Shown here in pieces: positions 36,599 through 47,679 of a DNA stretch of 64,000 nucleotides. The translations under genes were made by a program, and so were the position numbers. The first letter of the stretch is position 1, and each line of letters begins with the position of its first letter. The stretch is from Streptococcus oricebi (GTDB lineage: Bacteria > Bacillota > Bacilli > Lactobacillales > Streptococcaceae): assembly GCF_017883985.1 (NCBI RefSeq), contig NZ_PRDG01000003.1:132991-196990 (forward strand). Direction: 5' to 3'. The notes below the pieces were generated by a model that searched no databases, was not told the DNA's origin, and saw only the letters and a list, made by a program, of their open reading frames with translations.

Positions 36599-37126
36599 TT
36601 ATTTTTCAGAAAAATTTTCTGCCTCTTCATTTAAGTCATCAAAGGTTAATCTTTTGATAAAATATTGTTGATTTTCTTTCATCTTTTGGTAAAGATATTT
36701 AAGATTTGTTTCCCTTTCTTCGTCGTAAAATACATAGGCACCCTGAGTATTGCTCAAAAGAAATTGGTTATAATCAGCAAACTGTCTGGGACTTTCGTAG
36801 CGAGGGTAGGCATATTTAACAAAGGATGTCGCCTTAAACTGGGCCAGTTTTTCTTGATTGGCCTCATTCCAGTTTTGTCCCTGATTTTCAAAGGCAAAAA
36901 TCGTAGCCAGTTGCAAGTCATAATCTTTTTGCAGGTCCCTAGCGACTTCCAAGACCCAATATTCAAAACCTAGATTTCCCGTAAAAATCAGCCATTCTAG
37001 GCCTTGATCCAAGAGAGCAAGCAGGTCCTTTCTAATGGCTTTTTTGATGATTTTTACACGAATATCCTTGTCATTAAAGAGGCCCAAATCAAAAGCCCTG
37101 TAGCCAACTACCAAGATACTTGTCAT
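36599..37126 (-). CDS. YpsA family protein (DUF1273, SLOG superfamily)
   Basis: A 175-residue cytosolic protein with the YpsA pattern [19 protein letters not shown] and the [20 protein letters not shown] segment. YpsA belongs to the SLOG superfamily and has been tied to cell division in bacilli, although its ligand is unknown. It sits beside gpsB, which supports a division link. It is divergent from recU. Confidence 0.9.
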   Translation of the reverse strand: MTSILVVGYRAFDLGLFNDKDIRVKIIKKAIRKDLLALLDQGLEWLIFTGNLGFEYWVLEVARDLQKDYDLQLATIFAFENQGQNWNEANQEKLAQFKATSFVKYAYPRYESPRQFADYNQFLLSNTQGAYVFYDEERETNLKYLYQKMKENQQYFIKRLTFDDLNEEAENFSEK

Positions 37127-37153
37127 TTATTATCCTTTTACAATTTTTTATGA

Positions 37154-37159
37154 TATAAT
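37154..37159 (+). promoter_or_regulatory. Extended -10 promoter of recU-pbp1a
   Basis: TGATATAAT, TGn plus TATAAT, 32 bp before the recU ATG; AAGGAG is the ribosome binding site. Confidence 0.6.
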
Positions 37160-37191
37160 AGAGTGATGTTATTGTACCAATAAGGAGTTCT

Positions 37192-37794
37192 ATGGTCAAC
37201 TATCCACATAAGGTTATTCCCAAAAATAACATAAAAAGACGAAAAAAGGGGACGATTAACTTTGCTAATCGGGGGATGTCTTTTGAAAAGATGATTAACG
37301 CAAGCAACGACTACTATCTTAGTCGCGGGCTAGCGGTCATTCATAAAAAGCCAACACCTGTCCAGATTGTCCGAGTTGATTATCCCCAAAGGAGTCGAGC
37401 CAAGATTGTGGAAGCCTACTTTAGGCAGGCCTCCACGACCGACTATTCTGGTGTCTACCAGGGCTATTATCTTGATTTTGAGGCCAAGGAAACCCGCCAG
37501 AAAAATTCCATGCCCATGAAAAACTTTCACCCTCACCAGATTGACCACATGGAGAGGGTCACTGAGCAAGACGGAATTTGCTTTGTCCTTCTACATTTTT
37601 CGACTTTGAAGGAGACCTATCTCCTTCCCGCTCCTTATCTAATTGATTTTTACAAGATTGACCAGGGGAGTAAGTCCATGCCTCTAACCTATATCCAAGA
37701 ACATGGATATTTGGTCCCCCAGGCTGCCCTTCCCAGCGTTCCTTATCTTGAAATCATTGCAAAAAATCTACTAGGTGGTAATAAAAATGAATAA
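37192..37794 (+). CDS. recU: Holliday junction resolvase RecU
   Basis: Structure-specific nuclease that cuts four-way junctions in recombination repair. It has 200 residues. The catalytic PD-(D/E)xK core is [17 protein letters not shown] (about 92-108), and [17 protein letters not shown] lies near the start. The RecU-PBP1a pair is conserved in Gram-positives. The end overlaps the pbp1a start by 8 bp. Confidence 0.96.
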   Translation: MVNYPHKVIPKNNIKRRKKGTINFANRGMSFEKMINASNDYYLSRGLAVIHKKPTPVQIVRVDYPQRSRAKIVEAYFRQASTTDYSGVYQGYYLDFEAKETRQKNSMPMKNFHPHQIDHMERVTEQDGICFVLLHFSTLKETYLLPAPYLIDFYKIDQGSKSMPLTYIQEHGYLVPQAALPSVPYLEIIAKNLLGGNKNE

Positions 37795-39922
37795 ACAATC
37801 CATGCTCACAGCTTTAAAATGGGCCGCTTGCGGTCTCGTCTCCCTACTTATCCTAGGGATTATAGCTGGTGGTGGGATCTTCTTCTACTATGCTCATAAG
37901 GCACCAGCCTTGTCTGAGGACAAGCTGATTGCAACGACGTCCAGTAAGATTTATGACAATCAAAAGAATTTGATTGCGGACTTGGGGGCTGAAAAACGGG
38001 TCAATGCTGAAACCAGTGAATTGCCTCTTGATTTGGTCCATGCCATCGTGGCTATTGAGGACCACCGTTTCTTCAATCACCGGGGAGTGGATTCGGTCCG
38101 GATTATCGGGGCCTTCCTCAACAACCTTGGAAAAGGCGGTAAGCAAGGGGGCTCAACCCTGACCCAGCAGTTGATTAAATTGACCTATTTCTCAACCTCA
38201 ACGGCCGATCAAACCCTCTCGCGTAAGGCCCAAGAGGCTTGGTTAGCGATTCAGTTAGAGCGCAAGGCGACCAAACAGGAAATCCTGACCTACTATGTCA
38301 ACAAGGTCTACATGTCCAACGGTAACTACGGTATGCAGACAGCAGCCCAAAATTACTACGGCAAGGACCTGAAGGACTTGAGCGTACCCCAGCTAGCCCT
38401 CCTAGCCGGCATGCCTCAGGCTCCTAACCAGTATGACCCTTACAGCCAGCCAGAAGCCTCCCTTAAGCGCCGCAATCTGGTCCTGTCTGAAATGTACAAA
38501 TTAAAGTATCTGACAGCCGAGCAATACGAACAAGCTGTCAATACCCCAATCACTGATGGCCTACAACCGCTCAAGAGTTCCGCAGCCTATCCGGCTTATA
38601 TGGACAACTATCTGAAAGAAGTGATTGACCAGGTTGAGAAAGAAACAGGCTATAATGTCTTGACTACTGGTATGGAAGTTTATACCAATGTGGATACGGC
38701 AGCCCAACAAAAACTCTGGGACATCTATAATAGTGATGAATATGTCCTTTACCCAGACAATGAAATGCAGGTTGCTTCAACCATTATGGACGTTACCAAT
38801 GGTCGAGTGATTGCCCAACTAGGAGCTAGACACCAGACCTCCAACGTTTCCTTTGGTACCAACCAAGCTGTTGAGACCAACCGGGACTGGGGTTCTACCA
38901 TGAAGCCGATTACCGACTATGCTCCAGCCCTGGAAAATGAAGTCTATACCACAACAGGAGCCGGTATCAGTGATGCACCTTACAACTTCCCTGAATCCAG
39001 CACTCCCGTCTACAACTGGGATATGAAATACATGGGCTGGATGACCATGCAGTACGCAATCCAGCAATCGCGGAACGTCCCAGCCGTTAAGACCCTCGCT
39101 GCGGTCGGCCTGGAAGACTCACTCAAATTCCTTAACGGACTTGGTATCAACTACCCAGAAATGCATTATTCCAATGCCATTTCAAGTAATACCAGCAAGT
39201 CTGGTCGTGAGTACGGGGCAAGCAGTGAAAAAATGGCTGCGGCCTTTGCGGCCTTTGCCAATGGTGGTACTTACTACAAGCCACAATATGTCAATCGGGT
39301 TGTCTTTACCGATGGGACCTCTAAAGACTTTAGTAATAGTGGTAGCAAGGCCATGAAGGAAACAACGGCCTATATGATGACCGATATGATGAAGACGGTC
39401 TTGACCTCAGGGACTGGTACAAATGCCTTGATTTCAGGAGTCTATCAAGCTGGTAAGACCGGGACAACTAACTATACTCCTGATGAACTAGCGAAACTAA
39501 CCAAGCCTTACTATGGCTCTAGTATCGTGACACCAGACGAGCTCTTTGTCGGCTATACACCACAGTACTCAATGGCTGTTTGGACCGGTTACTCTAACCG
39601 CCTAACTCCTGTCCTAGATGATGGAGTCAAGGTGGCAACCGATGTCTACCGCAATATGATGACCTACCTTCATTCTGAAGGAAATGTCGACTGGGAGGCA
39701 CCGAGCGGACTCTACCGCAGCGGATCCTACCTCTACCTCAGCAATAGTAGCTACTATAATAACCGCTACTATAACAATTCATCCAACTACTACTCAACTA
39801 GTTCTAGCACCACAGATGACTACTCTAGCTCTAGCCAAACGGGCAATGACTCCTCCAACACTGAAACTAGTGAGTCATCTAGCCCAAACAATCAACAAAA
39901 CCAAAACTCTAACAATCAATAG
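37787..39922 (+). CDS. pbp1a: Class A penicillin-binding protein 1a
   Basis: Bifunctional peptidoglycan synthase with 711 residues. One membrane segment (about 10-35) is followed by a GT51 transglycosylase domain ([17 protein letters not shown] near 90, GGSTLTQQL) and a transpeptidase domain with S370 in STMK, SRN near 427 and KTGT near 557. The C terminus is a Tyr/Asn/Ser-rich tail. I chose the ATG at 37787 (ribosome binding site AGGTGG) over an in-frame GTG 12 bp upstream. Confidence 0.96.
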   Translation: MNKQSMLTALKWAACGLVSLLILGIIAGGGIFFYYAHKAPALSEDKLIATTSSKIYDNQKNLIADLGAEKRVNAETSELPLDLVHAIVAIEDHRFFNHRGVDSVRIIGAFLNNLGKGGKQGGSTLTQQLIKLTYFSTSTADQTLSRKAQEAWLAIQLERKATKQEILTYYVNKVYMSNGNYGMQTAAQNYYGKDLKDLSVPQLALLAGMPQAPNQYDPYSQPEASLKRRNLVLSEMYKLKYLTAEQYEQAVNTPITDGLQPLKSSAAYPAYMDNYLKEVIDQVEKETGYNVLTTGMEVYTNVDTAAQQKLWDIYNSDEYVLYPDNEMQVASTIMDVTNGRVIAQLGARHQTSNVSFGTNQAVETNRDWGSTMKPITDYAPALENEVYTTTGAGISDAPYNFPESSTPVYNWDMKYMGWMTMQYAIQQSRNVPAVKTLAAVGLEDSLKFLNGLGINYPEMHYSNAISSNTSKSGREYGASSEKMAAAFAAFANGGTYYKPQYVNRVVFTDGTSKDFSNSGSKAMKETTAYMMTDMMKTVLTSGTGTNALISGVYQAGKTGTTNYTPDELAKLTKPYYGSSIVTPDELFVGYTPQYSMAVWTGYSNRLTPVLDDGVKVATDVYRNMMTYLHSEGNVDWEAPSGLYRSGSYLYLSNSSYYNNRYYNNSSNYYSTSSSTTDDYSSSSQTGNDSSNTETSESSSPNNQQNQNSNNQ

Positions 39923-39926
39923 AGTC

Positions 39927-39965
39927 AAATGCCTCTCCAGTTCAAAACTGGGAGGCATTTTTATA
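39927..39965 (+). terminator. pbp1a terminator
   Basis: Stem AAATGCCTCTCCAG / CTGGGAGGCATTT followed by TTTATA, directly after the pbp1a stop. Confidence 0.9.
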
Positions 39966-39994
39966 TGGCTTAAAAGGTCTACAAGGACAAAAGA

Positions 39995-40027
39995 AAAGAC
40001 AAACAAGTATTGAAACTGTTTGTCTTT
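39995..40027. repeat. Perfect 11-bp inverted repeat between convergent operons
   Basis: AAAGACAAACA (39995-40005) pairs fully with TGTTTGTCTTT (40017-40027) around an 11-nt loop. It could be a backup bidirectional terminator between pbp1a and pepC. Confidence 0.55.
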
Positions 40028-40116
40028 AAGTTGAAACTTAGGGAGACTAAGCTTACTAAGTTTTTTCTTTGCTTGATGATTAGCGACTTTGAGCTAGAAG
40101 TCTTCTACTCTAACTA

Positions 40117-40150
40117 AAAGAAATGGCTAGGCAAGTTTGACTTAGCCTTT
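40117..40150 (-). terminator. pepC terminator
   Basis: Minus strand AAAGGCTAAG / CTAGCCATTT stem with one mismatch, followed by CTTTT. Confidence 0.6.
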
Positions 40151-40188
40151 AAGTTCTGACTTTATTTTTTTACTTATGTCAGCTGCTA

Positions 40189-41523
40189 CTAACGAGCCAG
40201 GGCCCCCATTGGGTCCCAAGGTGCAAGGAGGGTCGGCTCAGCCTCATAGGCAGCTAGCTCCTGCTCTGTCAGCAGGTCCTTGCGGACCACGATTTGGTAG
40301 GTATATTCGTCCATCCAAGAATCGCTAGCAACAAAATAACCCTTATCACCAACTTTTTCACCCCAGGAATTTTCAACCTTCCATTTTTTAGGTTTGCCCG
40401 CTTGGTCCAAATCCACCCCAGCCAGGACCATGGCATGGGTCATCAGACTCTCGCTGTAATCCAAGCGGCCAGCCTTATCCTGGCTAAGCTTGATGTCCAT
40501 GCTGGCCTCAAAGTCATAGAGTTCTGTCGCCATAATGCCAGCCTTACGGTTGCTGGATTGGCCCACATCGGAACCAAACCAAACTGTTTCTCCGGCTTGC
40601 ATTTGCAGAATAGCCAGCTCCTTCAAACGCTCCATATCGACGTTTAAATAGCGAACAGGACGACTTCCTACGACATTGCCCAACATCTCAACGGTATAAG
40701 AGCGACCATAAGGCTTATCAGCTGTCGGAGCATTGATAATCGAAACATAGTCATCCAACTTTAAGTTGACATATTTCTGGTAAAATTCTTGGGGGCTAAT
40801 CCCTTCTTCGCTATGGTAATTATTGTTCTTGTCCCGGTAGGCAAAGTCAAACTGGCGAGGTGGTAGGCCTAGATTCATGGCTAGGAAGTTGAAGATTTCA
40901 GCTAGGAGCTCTTCTTTTTTAGCCAGGACTTGGGCCTGGTCCGCTCCACTGGCCAATAGTTGACGGAGAATTTCAGCATCCTGGCGCAGAATCTTATTTA
41001 AAATATGGTTGAGCTCGTGGCTGTTACTAGAAGAGATGGACTCTGGATAGACTGACTTGGGCACAACTCCATATTTTTCAAAAAGGGCCACGACCATATC
41101 CCATTGTCCCCCATCTTGCTGGGGAGTATCTAGTAAAAACTTGACCTTACGGCTAGTCAAGTCCTGATCCGCTGTCAGTAAAATCTGCTCCAAAAACCAG
41201 TTGGACTTTTCATACTTATCCCAGAAAAAGGTGTGAGCCTGGGAGAGTTCAAAAGACTCCAACTCAAAATCAGCAATCAGTTTATGACGAAAAGTGTTGA
41301 GGGCCGCAAACATCCAACAACGACCGGATGCCTTTTGATTGCTGACTGCATCCTTGGTTAAATCCAGGGAAAAGACAGGCAAATTCTCCACTTGGGCCTT
41401 CCTTTTTTCTAGGGACTTGAAAAGACCATTATGACTAATGGCATTCTCCAAGGATCCAAATTTTTGATTGGCCTGATAGGCCGCATAGAGCTTATCTGTA
41501 AATGTTTGATCTAGGGATTTCAT
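40189..41523 (-). CDS. pepC: Aminopeptidase C (bleomycin hydrolase family)
   Basis: A cytosolic C1-type cysteine peptidase that removes N-terminal residues from peptides. It has 444 residues. The nucleophile is C69 in KASGRCWMFAALN, with histidine in LMTHAMVLAGVD and asparagine in KVENSWGEKVGDKGYF. The ATG at 41523 has AAGGAGGAAG upstream. An open extension of 37 codons before it overlaps nadE and is not credible. It lies 13 bp after nadE. Confidence 0.96.
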   Translation of the reverse strand: MKSLDQTFTDKLYAAYQANQKFGSLENAISHNGLFKSLEKRKAQVENLPVFSLDLTKDAVSNQKASGRCWMFAALNTFRHKLIADFELESFELSQAHTFFWDKYEKSNWFLEQILLTADQDLTSRKVKFLLDTPQQDGGQWDMVVALFEKYGVVPKSVYPESISSSNSHELNHILNKILRQDAEILRQLLASGADQAQVLAKKEELLAEIFNFLAMNLGLPPRQFDFAYRDKNNNYHSEEGISPQEFYQKYVNLKLDDYVSIINAPTADKPYGRSYTVEMLGNVVGSRPVRYLNVDMERLKELAILQMQAGETVWFGSDVGQSSNRKAGIMATELYDFEASMDIKLSQDKAGRLDYSESLMTHAMVLAGVDLDQAGKPKKWKVENSWGEKVGDKGYFVASDSWMDEYTYQIVVRKDLLTEQELAAYEAEPTLLAPWDPMGALAR

Positions 41524-41536
41524 TCTGACTTCCTCC

Positions 41537-42361
41537 TTATTTCCAAAAATCATCAAAGACACTAATCGGTAGGTGCCGCTTATGTTCGGTCTTTTTCCAC
41601 CAATTTTCAATCGTTTCCTGTGCTTTAGGGGCAATGACCTTTCCTTCTAAATAGTCATCAATTTCATCATAAGTGACACCCAGGGCCAACTCGTCTGCTA
41701 GACCCGGCTTGTCCTCTTCTAAATCAGCTGTCGGTACCTTTTCATAAAGGGCTGAATCTGCTCCGAGGGCTACTAAAAGTTGCTTGCCCTGACGCTTGTT
41801 GAGCCGGTAGAGGGGCAAGATGTCTGCCCCTCCATCACCAAACTTGGTGAAGAAACCTGTAATATTTTCGGCAGCATGATCCGTCCCGATGACTGCTCCC
41901 TGGTAACTTCCCGCCAGGGCATACTGGGCAATCATCCGACTCCTGGCCTTGATATTTCCCTTATTGAAATCAGAAACAGTCGCACCTGTAGCCTGGACTG
42001 CCTCCATCATGGCATCCGTAGACTCCTTGATATTGATAGACAAGTTAAGATCAGCCCCTATAAAGTCTAGAGCTTTCTGGGCATCTGCTTCATCAGCCTG
42101 TAAACCATAAGGAAGACGAACAGCGATAAACTGATAGCTAGCGTCCCCGGTTTCTGTCCGCATTTCCTCCATGGCCAGTTGGGCCAAACGACCTGCTAGA
42201 GTTGAGTCCTGGCCACCAGAGATTCCTAAAACATAGGTCCTCAAAAAGTCATGCTTATAAAGGTAGGCCTTGAGAAAATCAATCGAGCGACGAATTTCTA
42301 TCTGGGGATCAATCTCAGGCTGGACCCCTAGCTTTTTAATAATTTCTGCTTGTAGGCTCAC
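41537..42361 (-). CDS. nadE: NAD synthetase (ammonia-dependent)
   Basis: Makes NAD from deamido-NAD, ATP and ammonia. It has 274 residues, the short ammonia-dependent form without a nitrilase domain. The PP-loop is [13 protein letters not shown], with [29 protein letters not shown] split around the deamido-NAD site. It overlaps pncB by 4 bp, so the salvage steps are co-produced. Confidence 0.96.
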   Translation of the reverse strand: MSLQAEIIKKLGVQPEIDPQIEIRRSIDFLKAYLYKHDFLRTYVLGISGGQDSTLAGRLAQLAMEEMRTETGDASYQFIAVRLPYGLQADEADAQKALDFIGADLNLSINIKESTDAMMEAVQATGATVSDFNKGNIKARSRMIAQYALAGSYQGAVIGTDHAAENITGFFTKFGDGGADILPLYRLNKRQGKQLLVALGADSALYEKVPTADLEEDKPGLADELALGVTYDEIDDYLEGKVIAPKAQETIENWWKKTEHKRHLPISVFDDFWK

Positions 42362-43818
42362 TTGTTCTCCTCCTTTTCATAGGCTTTCTGGCGCATCTGG
42401 TCAATCAAATCCATCTTGTCCTGCCAAATATCCTGGGCCAAATCAACTGGATAATCTTGGGGATTGAGGACCCGCTTGTATTCGTCCCAAAGCTTATCAA
42501 ATTCCTTGCGGGCATAGCTTTGAATTTCCGCCAGACTAGGGAGTTGGTAGACCCTTTTCCCTTCTTTGAAGATATCAATCAATAGTGGGACTGCATCAAA
42601 ATTTCTGACGGTTTTTTTGATATAGGTATAGGTCGGGTGGAACATTTTCAACTCTTTTAGGCCATCCACATTGATGCCATCATAGGTAATATAATCTCCC
42701 TCCGATTTTCCTTTTTCACGACTGGTAATTCGCCAGACTTGCTTCTTCCCTGGCGTGGAGACCTTCTCTGCATTATTGGATAATTTAATGGTATTTTGCA
42801 TCTGTCCATTTTGATCCTCAATAGCGACAATCTTGTAGACAGCTCCCAGAGCCGGCTGATCAAAGGCTGTGATTAGCTTGGTTCCTACTCCCCAAACATC
42901 AATCTTGGCCTTCTGCATTTTAAGGTTTAAAATGGTATTTTCATCAAGGTCATTAGAGGCATAAATCTTAGCTTCTGGAAAGCCTGCATCATCTAGCTGC
43001 TGGCGGACCTTCTTAGAAATATAGGCAATATCTCCCGAATCGATGCGGACGCCCAAGAAACGAATCCGATCCCCCATTTCCCTAGCTACCCGAATGGCAG
43101 CCGGAACTCCCAAGCGAAGGGTATCGTAGGTATCAACTAAAAAGACACAGTCGTGGTGGGTCTCAGCATAGGCCTTAAAGGCCTGATAGTCATTGCCATA
43201 GACCTGAACTAGAGCATGGGCATGGGTTCCTAGGACAGGAATGTCAAAGAGCTTGCCGGCCCTAAGATTACTAGTCCCGTCTGCTCCCCCGATAACAGCA
43301 GCCCTGGTTCCCCAAATAGCAGCGTCCATCTCTTGGGCCCGTCTGGTCCCAAATTCCATGAGGGGTTCGTCTTCAATAACCGAGCGAATCCGAGCGGCTT
43401 TGGTAGCTACTAGGGTCTGGTAGTTAACAATATTTAATAGGGCTGTCTCAACTAATTGACACTGGGCTAGGGGGCCTTCGATTTGAACGATGGGTTCATT
43501 GGCAAAAACCAAATCCCCTTCTCGGGCCGCTCGAACACTTAATTGCATTTTAAAGTCCGCCAAATAGGCCAAAAAATCCTCTGCATAACCGAGAGACCTC
43601 AGATAGGCCAAGTCACTCTCTGTAAACTGGAGTTGTTCTAAATAAGAGACAATCCTTTCTAGACCAGCAAAAACAGCATAGCCATTTTCAAAAGGCTCCT
43701 TCCGGAAATAGACTTCAAAAACAGCATGCCTTTGATGAATCCCTTCCTTAAAATATACCTGCATCATATTGATTTGATAAAGGTCCGTATGCAAGGTTAA
43801 ACTATCGTCTGGATACAT
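42358..43818 (-). CDS. pncB: Nicotinate phosphoribosyltransferase
   Basis: First step of NAD salvage: nicotinate plus PRPP to nicotinate mononucleotide. It has 486 residues, the Gram-positive PncB length. Motifs are [43 protein letters not shown], and [11 protein letters not shown] for PRPP binding. It has an extended -10 (TGATATAAT) upstream at about 43848-43856 and starts the pncB-nadE-pepC operon. Confidence 0.95.
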   Translation of the reverse strand: MYPDDSLTLHTDLYQINMMQVYFKEGIHQRHAVFEVYFRKEPFENGYAVFAGLERIVSYLEQLQFTESDLAYLRSLGYAEDFLAYLADFKMQLSVRAAREGDLVFANEPIVQIEGPLAQCQLVETALLNIVNYQTLVATKAARIRSVIEDEPLMEFGTRRAQEMDAAIWGTRAAVIGGADGTSNLRAGKLFDIPVLGTHAHALVQVYGNDYQAFKAYAETHHDCVFLVDTYDTLRLGVPAAIRVAREMGDRIRFLGVRIDSGDIAYISKKVRQQLDDAGFPEAKIYASNDLDENTILNLKMQKAKIDVWGVGTKLITAFDQPALGAVYKIVAIEDQNGQMQNTIKLSNNAEKVSTPGKKQVWRITSREKGKSEGDYITYDGINVDGLKELKMFHPTYTYIKKTVRNFDAVPLLIDIFKEGKRVYQLPSLAEIQSYARKEFDKLWDEYKRVLNPQDYPVDLAQDIWQDKMDLIDQMRQKAYEKEENK

Positions 43819-43933
43819 AAACTACTCCTTTTTTAAACATAGGTTTATTATATCACAAATTAAAAGGGAGGAGAAATGAGCATCTCGCATTTATACCTAT
43901 TTAGTATTTTTAAAAAGGATTTGTATGGAATAT

Positions 43934-43960
43934 AAAAACAGACCATATATTTTGATCTGT
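43934..43960 (-). terminator. Terminator of the C39-type secreted protein gene
   Basis: Minus strand ACAGATC / GGTCTGT stem with one mismatch, followed by TTTTTATA. Confidence 0.65.
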
Positions 43961-44006
43961 CTTTATATCTAAAATTTAATTACTCGCTCAAGAAAGTTTT
44001 ACTGGT

Positions 44007-46178
44007 CTAGCCCTTAATTGCAATAAAAGGGGAGCCTTCTGTATTATCTGTTGGATCAGTACTTCGAACAGATGAAAGATAGGAGAGGCTATACCAACCG
44101 TTGTTTCTAGAATTGTAAGGATCCATCACATATGTCTTACCATTATCATAACCTTTCAAAACTAGCTCATGGGTAATTGGATAAGAAGCAAAGATACTTG
44201 TTCCAACAGCTCCTAGGACATGATGGCCTGATTCTAAAGCATCTCTAATAGCCATATCTGTTCCTAAGACCTCTGTTGTTAGCCCCCAATTATTAGCTGC
44301 TAAAACAATGCCCCGGCTACTGGTACCAAAACCAAATTTATTGAAGGTATTTGTCTGATGATAAAGGTAGTCTGCAACAGTAGTTGGTAAAACTGTCTCT
44401 CCTCTTATTCCAGATATAACCATAGCTAGGGTTGTTGGTACACAGCCCGCTGCATCCATATTGCCAATTCCGTAAACACGTCCAGCCCAGCGGCCATCCC
44501 TCTGTGAAAAATAAGGAGTTGTATAGGTTGCTTTAGAAACTTGAACAGTTGTACTACCGACCCCAACCTTGCTTCCATCATCTTGAACATAATACAGATG
44601 GAGCTGATATTCTCCAACAGAATTTTTATGATCGCTAGCTTTAACAGTTATTTTATAACTGCCATCATTTTGCCTATTAGCCTGATACCAAACTAAATCA
44701 TCCTGACCCTTGATAGTCGACCAAACAGGAATATACACTTCCTTAACTCCCTTAGGGTTAGAAATATTGGTTATTAACACATCGAAAATACCTGTTTTAG
44801 GATTGTTATTTTGGATAAGGATATTTCCAGTAGGTTTGATATGCTCTTTATCTATCTGTACGTCTAAACTCGTGCTTCCAACGCCAACCGTTGTACCATC
44901 TTCTTGGACATAATAAAGATGAACACTGTACTCACCTGATGTATATTTATGATCGCGAGCTCGAACCTTGGCTAAATAGCTACCATCAGCCTGTTGACTA
45001 GCCTTATACCAAACCAAATCATCTTGACCATTGACTTTTGACCAAGTAGGAAGAAGAACTTCCCTTATCCCTTTGGGGTTAGAAATGTTTGTAATTAGGA
45101 TATCGAATGTTCCTAACTGATTATCCTGATTTTGTATTTCAATTTTACCTTGAGCAGGAGCCAGCGATATTTCAGCACTAGTAGAGTTCACACCTACCAT
45201 ACTTCCATTTTCTTGGATATAATAAAGATGACTGTGATAAACTCCAGTGGAAAATTTGTGGTCACGCAAGCTTACTTTTGCTAGATAACTACCATCAGCT
45301 TGCTGATTAGCTTTATACCAAATTAAATCATCTTGACCATTTTTATCAGACCAAGTAGGAAGAAGAACTTCTTTTACACCTTTAGGACTGGAAATTTCTG
45401 TAACTAACAATTCAAAGGTCCCTGCTTGATCATCTTGATTTCTTACTTCAATTTTCCCCTTAGGACGACCAATGGAGACCTGAGTACTAGTTGACCCAAT
45501 TCCAATCTGAGTATTGTCTTCTTGGATATAATAAAGGTGACTGTGATAAGAGCCGGTAGAAAATTTATGATTCCTAGCCTTAATTGTCACTTTATAATTA
45601 CCATTAGCCTGTTGACTAGCAGTATACCAAATCAAATCATCTTGGCCATCTTTATCAGACCAAGTAGGAAGAAGAACTTCTTTTACACCTTTAGGACTAT
45701 ATACTTGAGAAACGATTACATCATAGGTCCCAGCATTATTATCCTGGTTCTCAATTGATAAGTGACCTTCTGGTGTTTTGTCATGGGGAGCTAAAGGCTG
45801 ACTATCATATTTTTCTTTCTCTTTTGGAGTCAAATTGTCTTCTGTTTGATTTTCGATTTGAGAATCTAAAACCGTCTCTTCCTTATCCCTTAATTGATTT
45901 TCTTTTACCGGAGACTGCTCAAGCCCAGCTTTTGTATTGTTTTCCTCATCTGACTGAGTAGCTACTTGCTCTTTATCTGCTAAGTCTTGTTGAATTTGTT
46001 CCTTAACTTCTTGGCTAACTTCCTGTTTAGTCAGGCCTAGACCTTCTTCTTGATTTTCTTCTCTATTTAAATCACTTTCTAACGGATGTTCTGTAAACTC
46101 ATCTGCCTTAACTTGATAGGAACCAATTCCTAACAAAACAGCCGTACTTGCAAGATAAATAAGACGGTGCTTTTTCAT
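44007..46178 (-). CDS. Secreted C39-family peptidase-like protein with four GBS Bsp-like repeats
   Basis: A 723-residue surface or released protein. A signal peptide (MKKHRLIYLASTAVLLGIGSYQVKA) is followed by an acidic E/Q-rich region (about 26-134), four repeats of about 100-110 residues starting near 135, 240, 341 and 450 (each with PKGVKEVLLPTWSxxxGQDDLxWY and HLYYxQEDG), and a C-terminal C39_2 domain (about 550-723; C near 577 in AAGCVPTTLAM, H near 670 in THELVLKGYDNGKTYVMDPYN). The repeats fit PF08481 (GBS Bsp-like). Such proteins are linked to cell-wall binding and cell shape in streptococci. No LPXTG or membrane anchor is visible. A promoter TTTACC-17-TAAAAT lies upstream. Confidence 0.88.
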   Translation of the reverse strand: MKKHRLIYLASTAVLLGIGSYQVKADEFTEHPLESDLNREENQEEGLGLTKQEVSQEVKEQIQQDLADKEQVATQSDEENNTKAGLEQSPVKENQLRDKEETVLDSQIENQTEDNLTPKEKEKYDSQPLAPHDKTPEGHLSIENQDNNAGTYDVIVSQVYSPKGVKEVLLPTWSDKDGQDDLIWYTASQQANGNYKVTIKARNHKFSTGSYHSHLYYIQEDNTQIGIGSTSTQVSIGRPKGKIEVRNQDDQAGTFELLVTEISSPKGVKEVLLPTWSDKNGQDDLIWYKANQQADGSYLAKVSLRDHKFSTGVYHSHLYYIQENGSMVGVNSTSAEISLAPAQGKIEIQNQDNQLGTFDILITNISNPKGIREVLLPTWSKVNGQDDLVWYKASQQADGSYLAKVRARDHKYTSGEYSVHLYYVQEDGTTVGVGSTSLDVQIDKEHIKPTGNILIQNNNPKTGIFDVLITNISNPKGVKEVYIPVWSTIKGQDDLVWYQANRQNDGSYKITVKASDHKNSVGEYQLHLYYVQDDGSKVGVGSTTVQVSKATYTTPYFSQRDGRWAGRVYGIGNMDAAGCVPTTLAMVISGIRGETVLPTTVADYLYHQTNTFNKFGFGTSSRGIVLAANNWGLTTEVLGTDMAIRDALESGHHVLGAVGTSIFASYPITHELVLKGYDNGKTYVMDPYNSRNNGWYSLSYLSSVRSTDPTDNTEGSPFIAIKG

Positions 46179-46252
46179 ATTTTCTACCTACTCTTTCTCT
46201 ATACTAGATACCTTCATTTTAACATAAAGTTGTCTATCGGTAAACACAAGAC

Positions 46253-46288
46253 AAAACCTCCTGGCTGAATCTGAGCCAAGAGGTTTTT
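46253..46288 (-). terminator. trxB terminator
   Basis: Stem AAAACCTCCTGGCT / AGCCAAGAGGTTTTT, with T runs on both strands, directly after trxB. Confidence 0.85.
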
Positions 46289-46293
46289 AATCT

Positions 46294-47205
46294 TTAATGT
46301 TCTGTAATATATTTGTAGACTGCCTGGCCGGCAAGGGCACCATCACCCACAGCAGTTGTGATCTGGCGTAAATCCTTTTGGCGGACATCACCGATAGCGT
46401 AGATACCAGAAACGGACGTAGCCATTTGCTGGTCGGTGATAATCCAGCCAGCCTCATCTCTAATATCCAAATCCTTGACAAAATCGCTGACAGGATCGAG
46501 ACCGACATAGATAAAGACCCCACCAAAATCATGCTGGCTGACCTGGCCGCTCTTGACATTTTTGAGGACAACGGTATTGACTCGGCCCTGGTCTCCCTTG
46601 ATTTCCTCGACAACAGAGTCCCAGATGAAATGAATTTTTTCATTGGCTAGGGCCCGGTCCTGCAAGACCTTTTGGGCCCTTAATTCATCGCGGCGGTGAA
46701 CGATGGTGACAGACTTGGCAAAGCGAGTCAGGAAAATAGCCTCCTCAACCGCAGAATCTCCGCCACCTACGACCAGGAGGTCCTCATCGCGGAAGAAGGC
46801 TCCATCACAGACTGCACAGTAGGAAACTCCCCGGCTGTTATATTCTGCCTCTCCAGGAACTTCCAAGTGCCGATGATTGGCGCCTGTCGCAAGAATCAGG
46901 GTCTTGCTTTCAAAGCTCTCATCCTCTGTAAAAATCTTCTTGAAAGAACCATGGTCTTCAATCTTTTGCACCAGACCAAAAAGGTGCTCTACACCTAAGG
47001 CCTCTAGAGGTTCAAACATCTTTTCAGCCAGCTCTGGACCACTAATATGACCATAACCAGGATAGTTCTCAATATCAGCGGTATTGTTCATTTGACCTCC
47101 TGGCACTCCACGCTCCAGCAAGGCCACTTTGAGATTACTCCTAGCAGCATAGAGGGCTGCTGTCATCCCAGCAGGGCCTGCTCCAATAATGATTGTATCG
47201 TACAT
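46294..47205 (-). CDS. trxB: Thioredoxin reductase
   Basis: NADPH-dependent flavoenzyme that reduces thioredoxin. It has 303 residues. FAD site GAGPAGMTAALYAAR (8-22), redox pair CAVC (about 133-136) in SYCAVCDGAFF, NADPH site VVGGGDSAVEEA, and the final GDVRQKDLRQI. It lies about 60 bp after the DUF4059 gene, the normal streptococcal pair. Confidence 0.97.
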   Translation of the reverse strand: MYDTIIIGAGPAGMTAALYAARSNLKVALLERGVPGGQMNNTADIENYPGYGHISGPELAEKMFEPLEALGVEHLFGLVQKIEDHGSFKKIFTEDESFESKTLILATGANHRHLEVPGEAEYNSRGVSYCAVCDGAFFRDEDLLVVGGGDSAVEEAIFLTRFAKSVTIVHRRDELRAQKVLQDRALANEKIHFIWDSVVEEIKGDQGRVNTVVLKNVKSGQVSQHDFGGVFIYVGLDPVSDFVKDLDIRDEAGWIITDQQMATSVSGIYAIGDVRQKDLRQITTAVGDGALAGQAVYKYITEH

Positions 47206-47267
47206 AATTCTCTCCTTGTCCTTGTAATAATAATCATTCTAACGCTAGTTACTAACTTTTGCAACTA

Positions 47268-47492
47268 TCATGCCTTAAGGACCAAGATGATACCCAGAGT
47301 AGCAAAAGTTAGAATGGGAATAGTCATAATGGCAATCAGTAGGACATCGTAGAGGTGGGCCTGCCTCTCCTTGGCCGTCCGATCCTTGCGCCTGAAGGCC
47401 CGAAATAAAATCCACAGGCCTGATAAAACAGCTACCAGGATACTGGTGATGATAAGGCTCTCTATATAGAGCGAAAAAATTTGATTCAACAT
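47268..47492 (-). CDS. DUF4059 family small membrane protein
   Basis: A 74-residue protein with two membrane segments (about 10-30 and 48-72) and a basic loop RAFRRKDRTAKERQAH between them. It occurs beside trxB in streptococci. The function is unknown. Confidence 0.85.
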   Translation of the reverse strand: MLNQIFSLYIESLIITSILVAVLSGLWILFRAFRRKDRTAKERQAHLYDVLLIAIMTIPILTFATLGIILVLKA

Positions 47493-47643
47493 GAAAAATC
47501 CTCAATCATAAGCGTCTGATTGGAAAACAAAGCCAGCTGGTCCAACCAACTGACTCTCAAAGAAAAACAAAATGAGCTGGGCTAAGATAGGCAAAGGCAA
47601 AATCCAATCTAGTCAGACTAATCCAAGCAAGCTTATTTTGATT

Positions 47644-47673
47644 TTTCAAAAAGATAGGTCTCCACACCTATCT
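47644..47673 (-). terminator. Terminator of the amino-acid ABC operon
   Basis: Minus strand AGATAGGT-loop-ACCTATCT then TTTTTGAAAAA. It lies directly after the ATPase stop. Confidence 0.85.
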
Positions 47674-47679
47674 ATTATA

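Noticed and set aside
41524..41634. 37-codon N-terminal extension of pepC
   Set aside because: It overlaps nadE coding sequence, has no ribosome binding site, and the ATG at 41523 has an excellent one.
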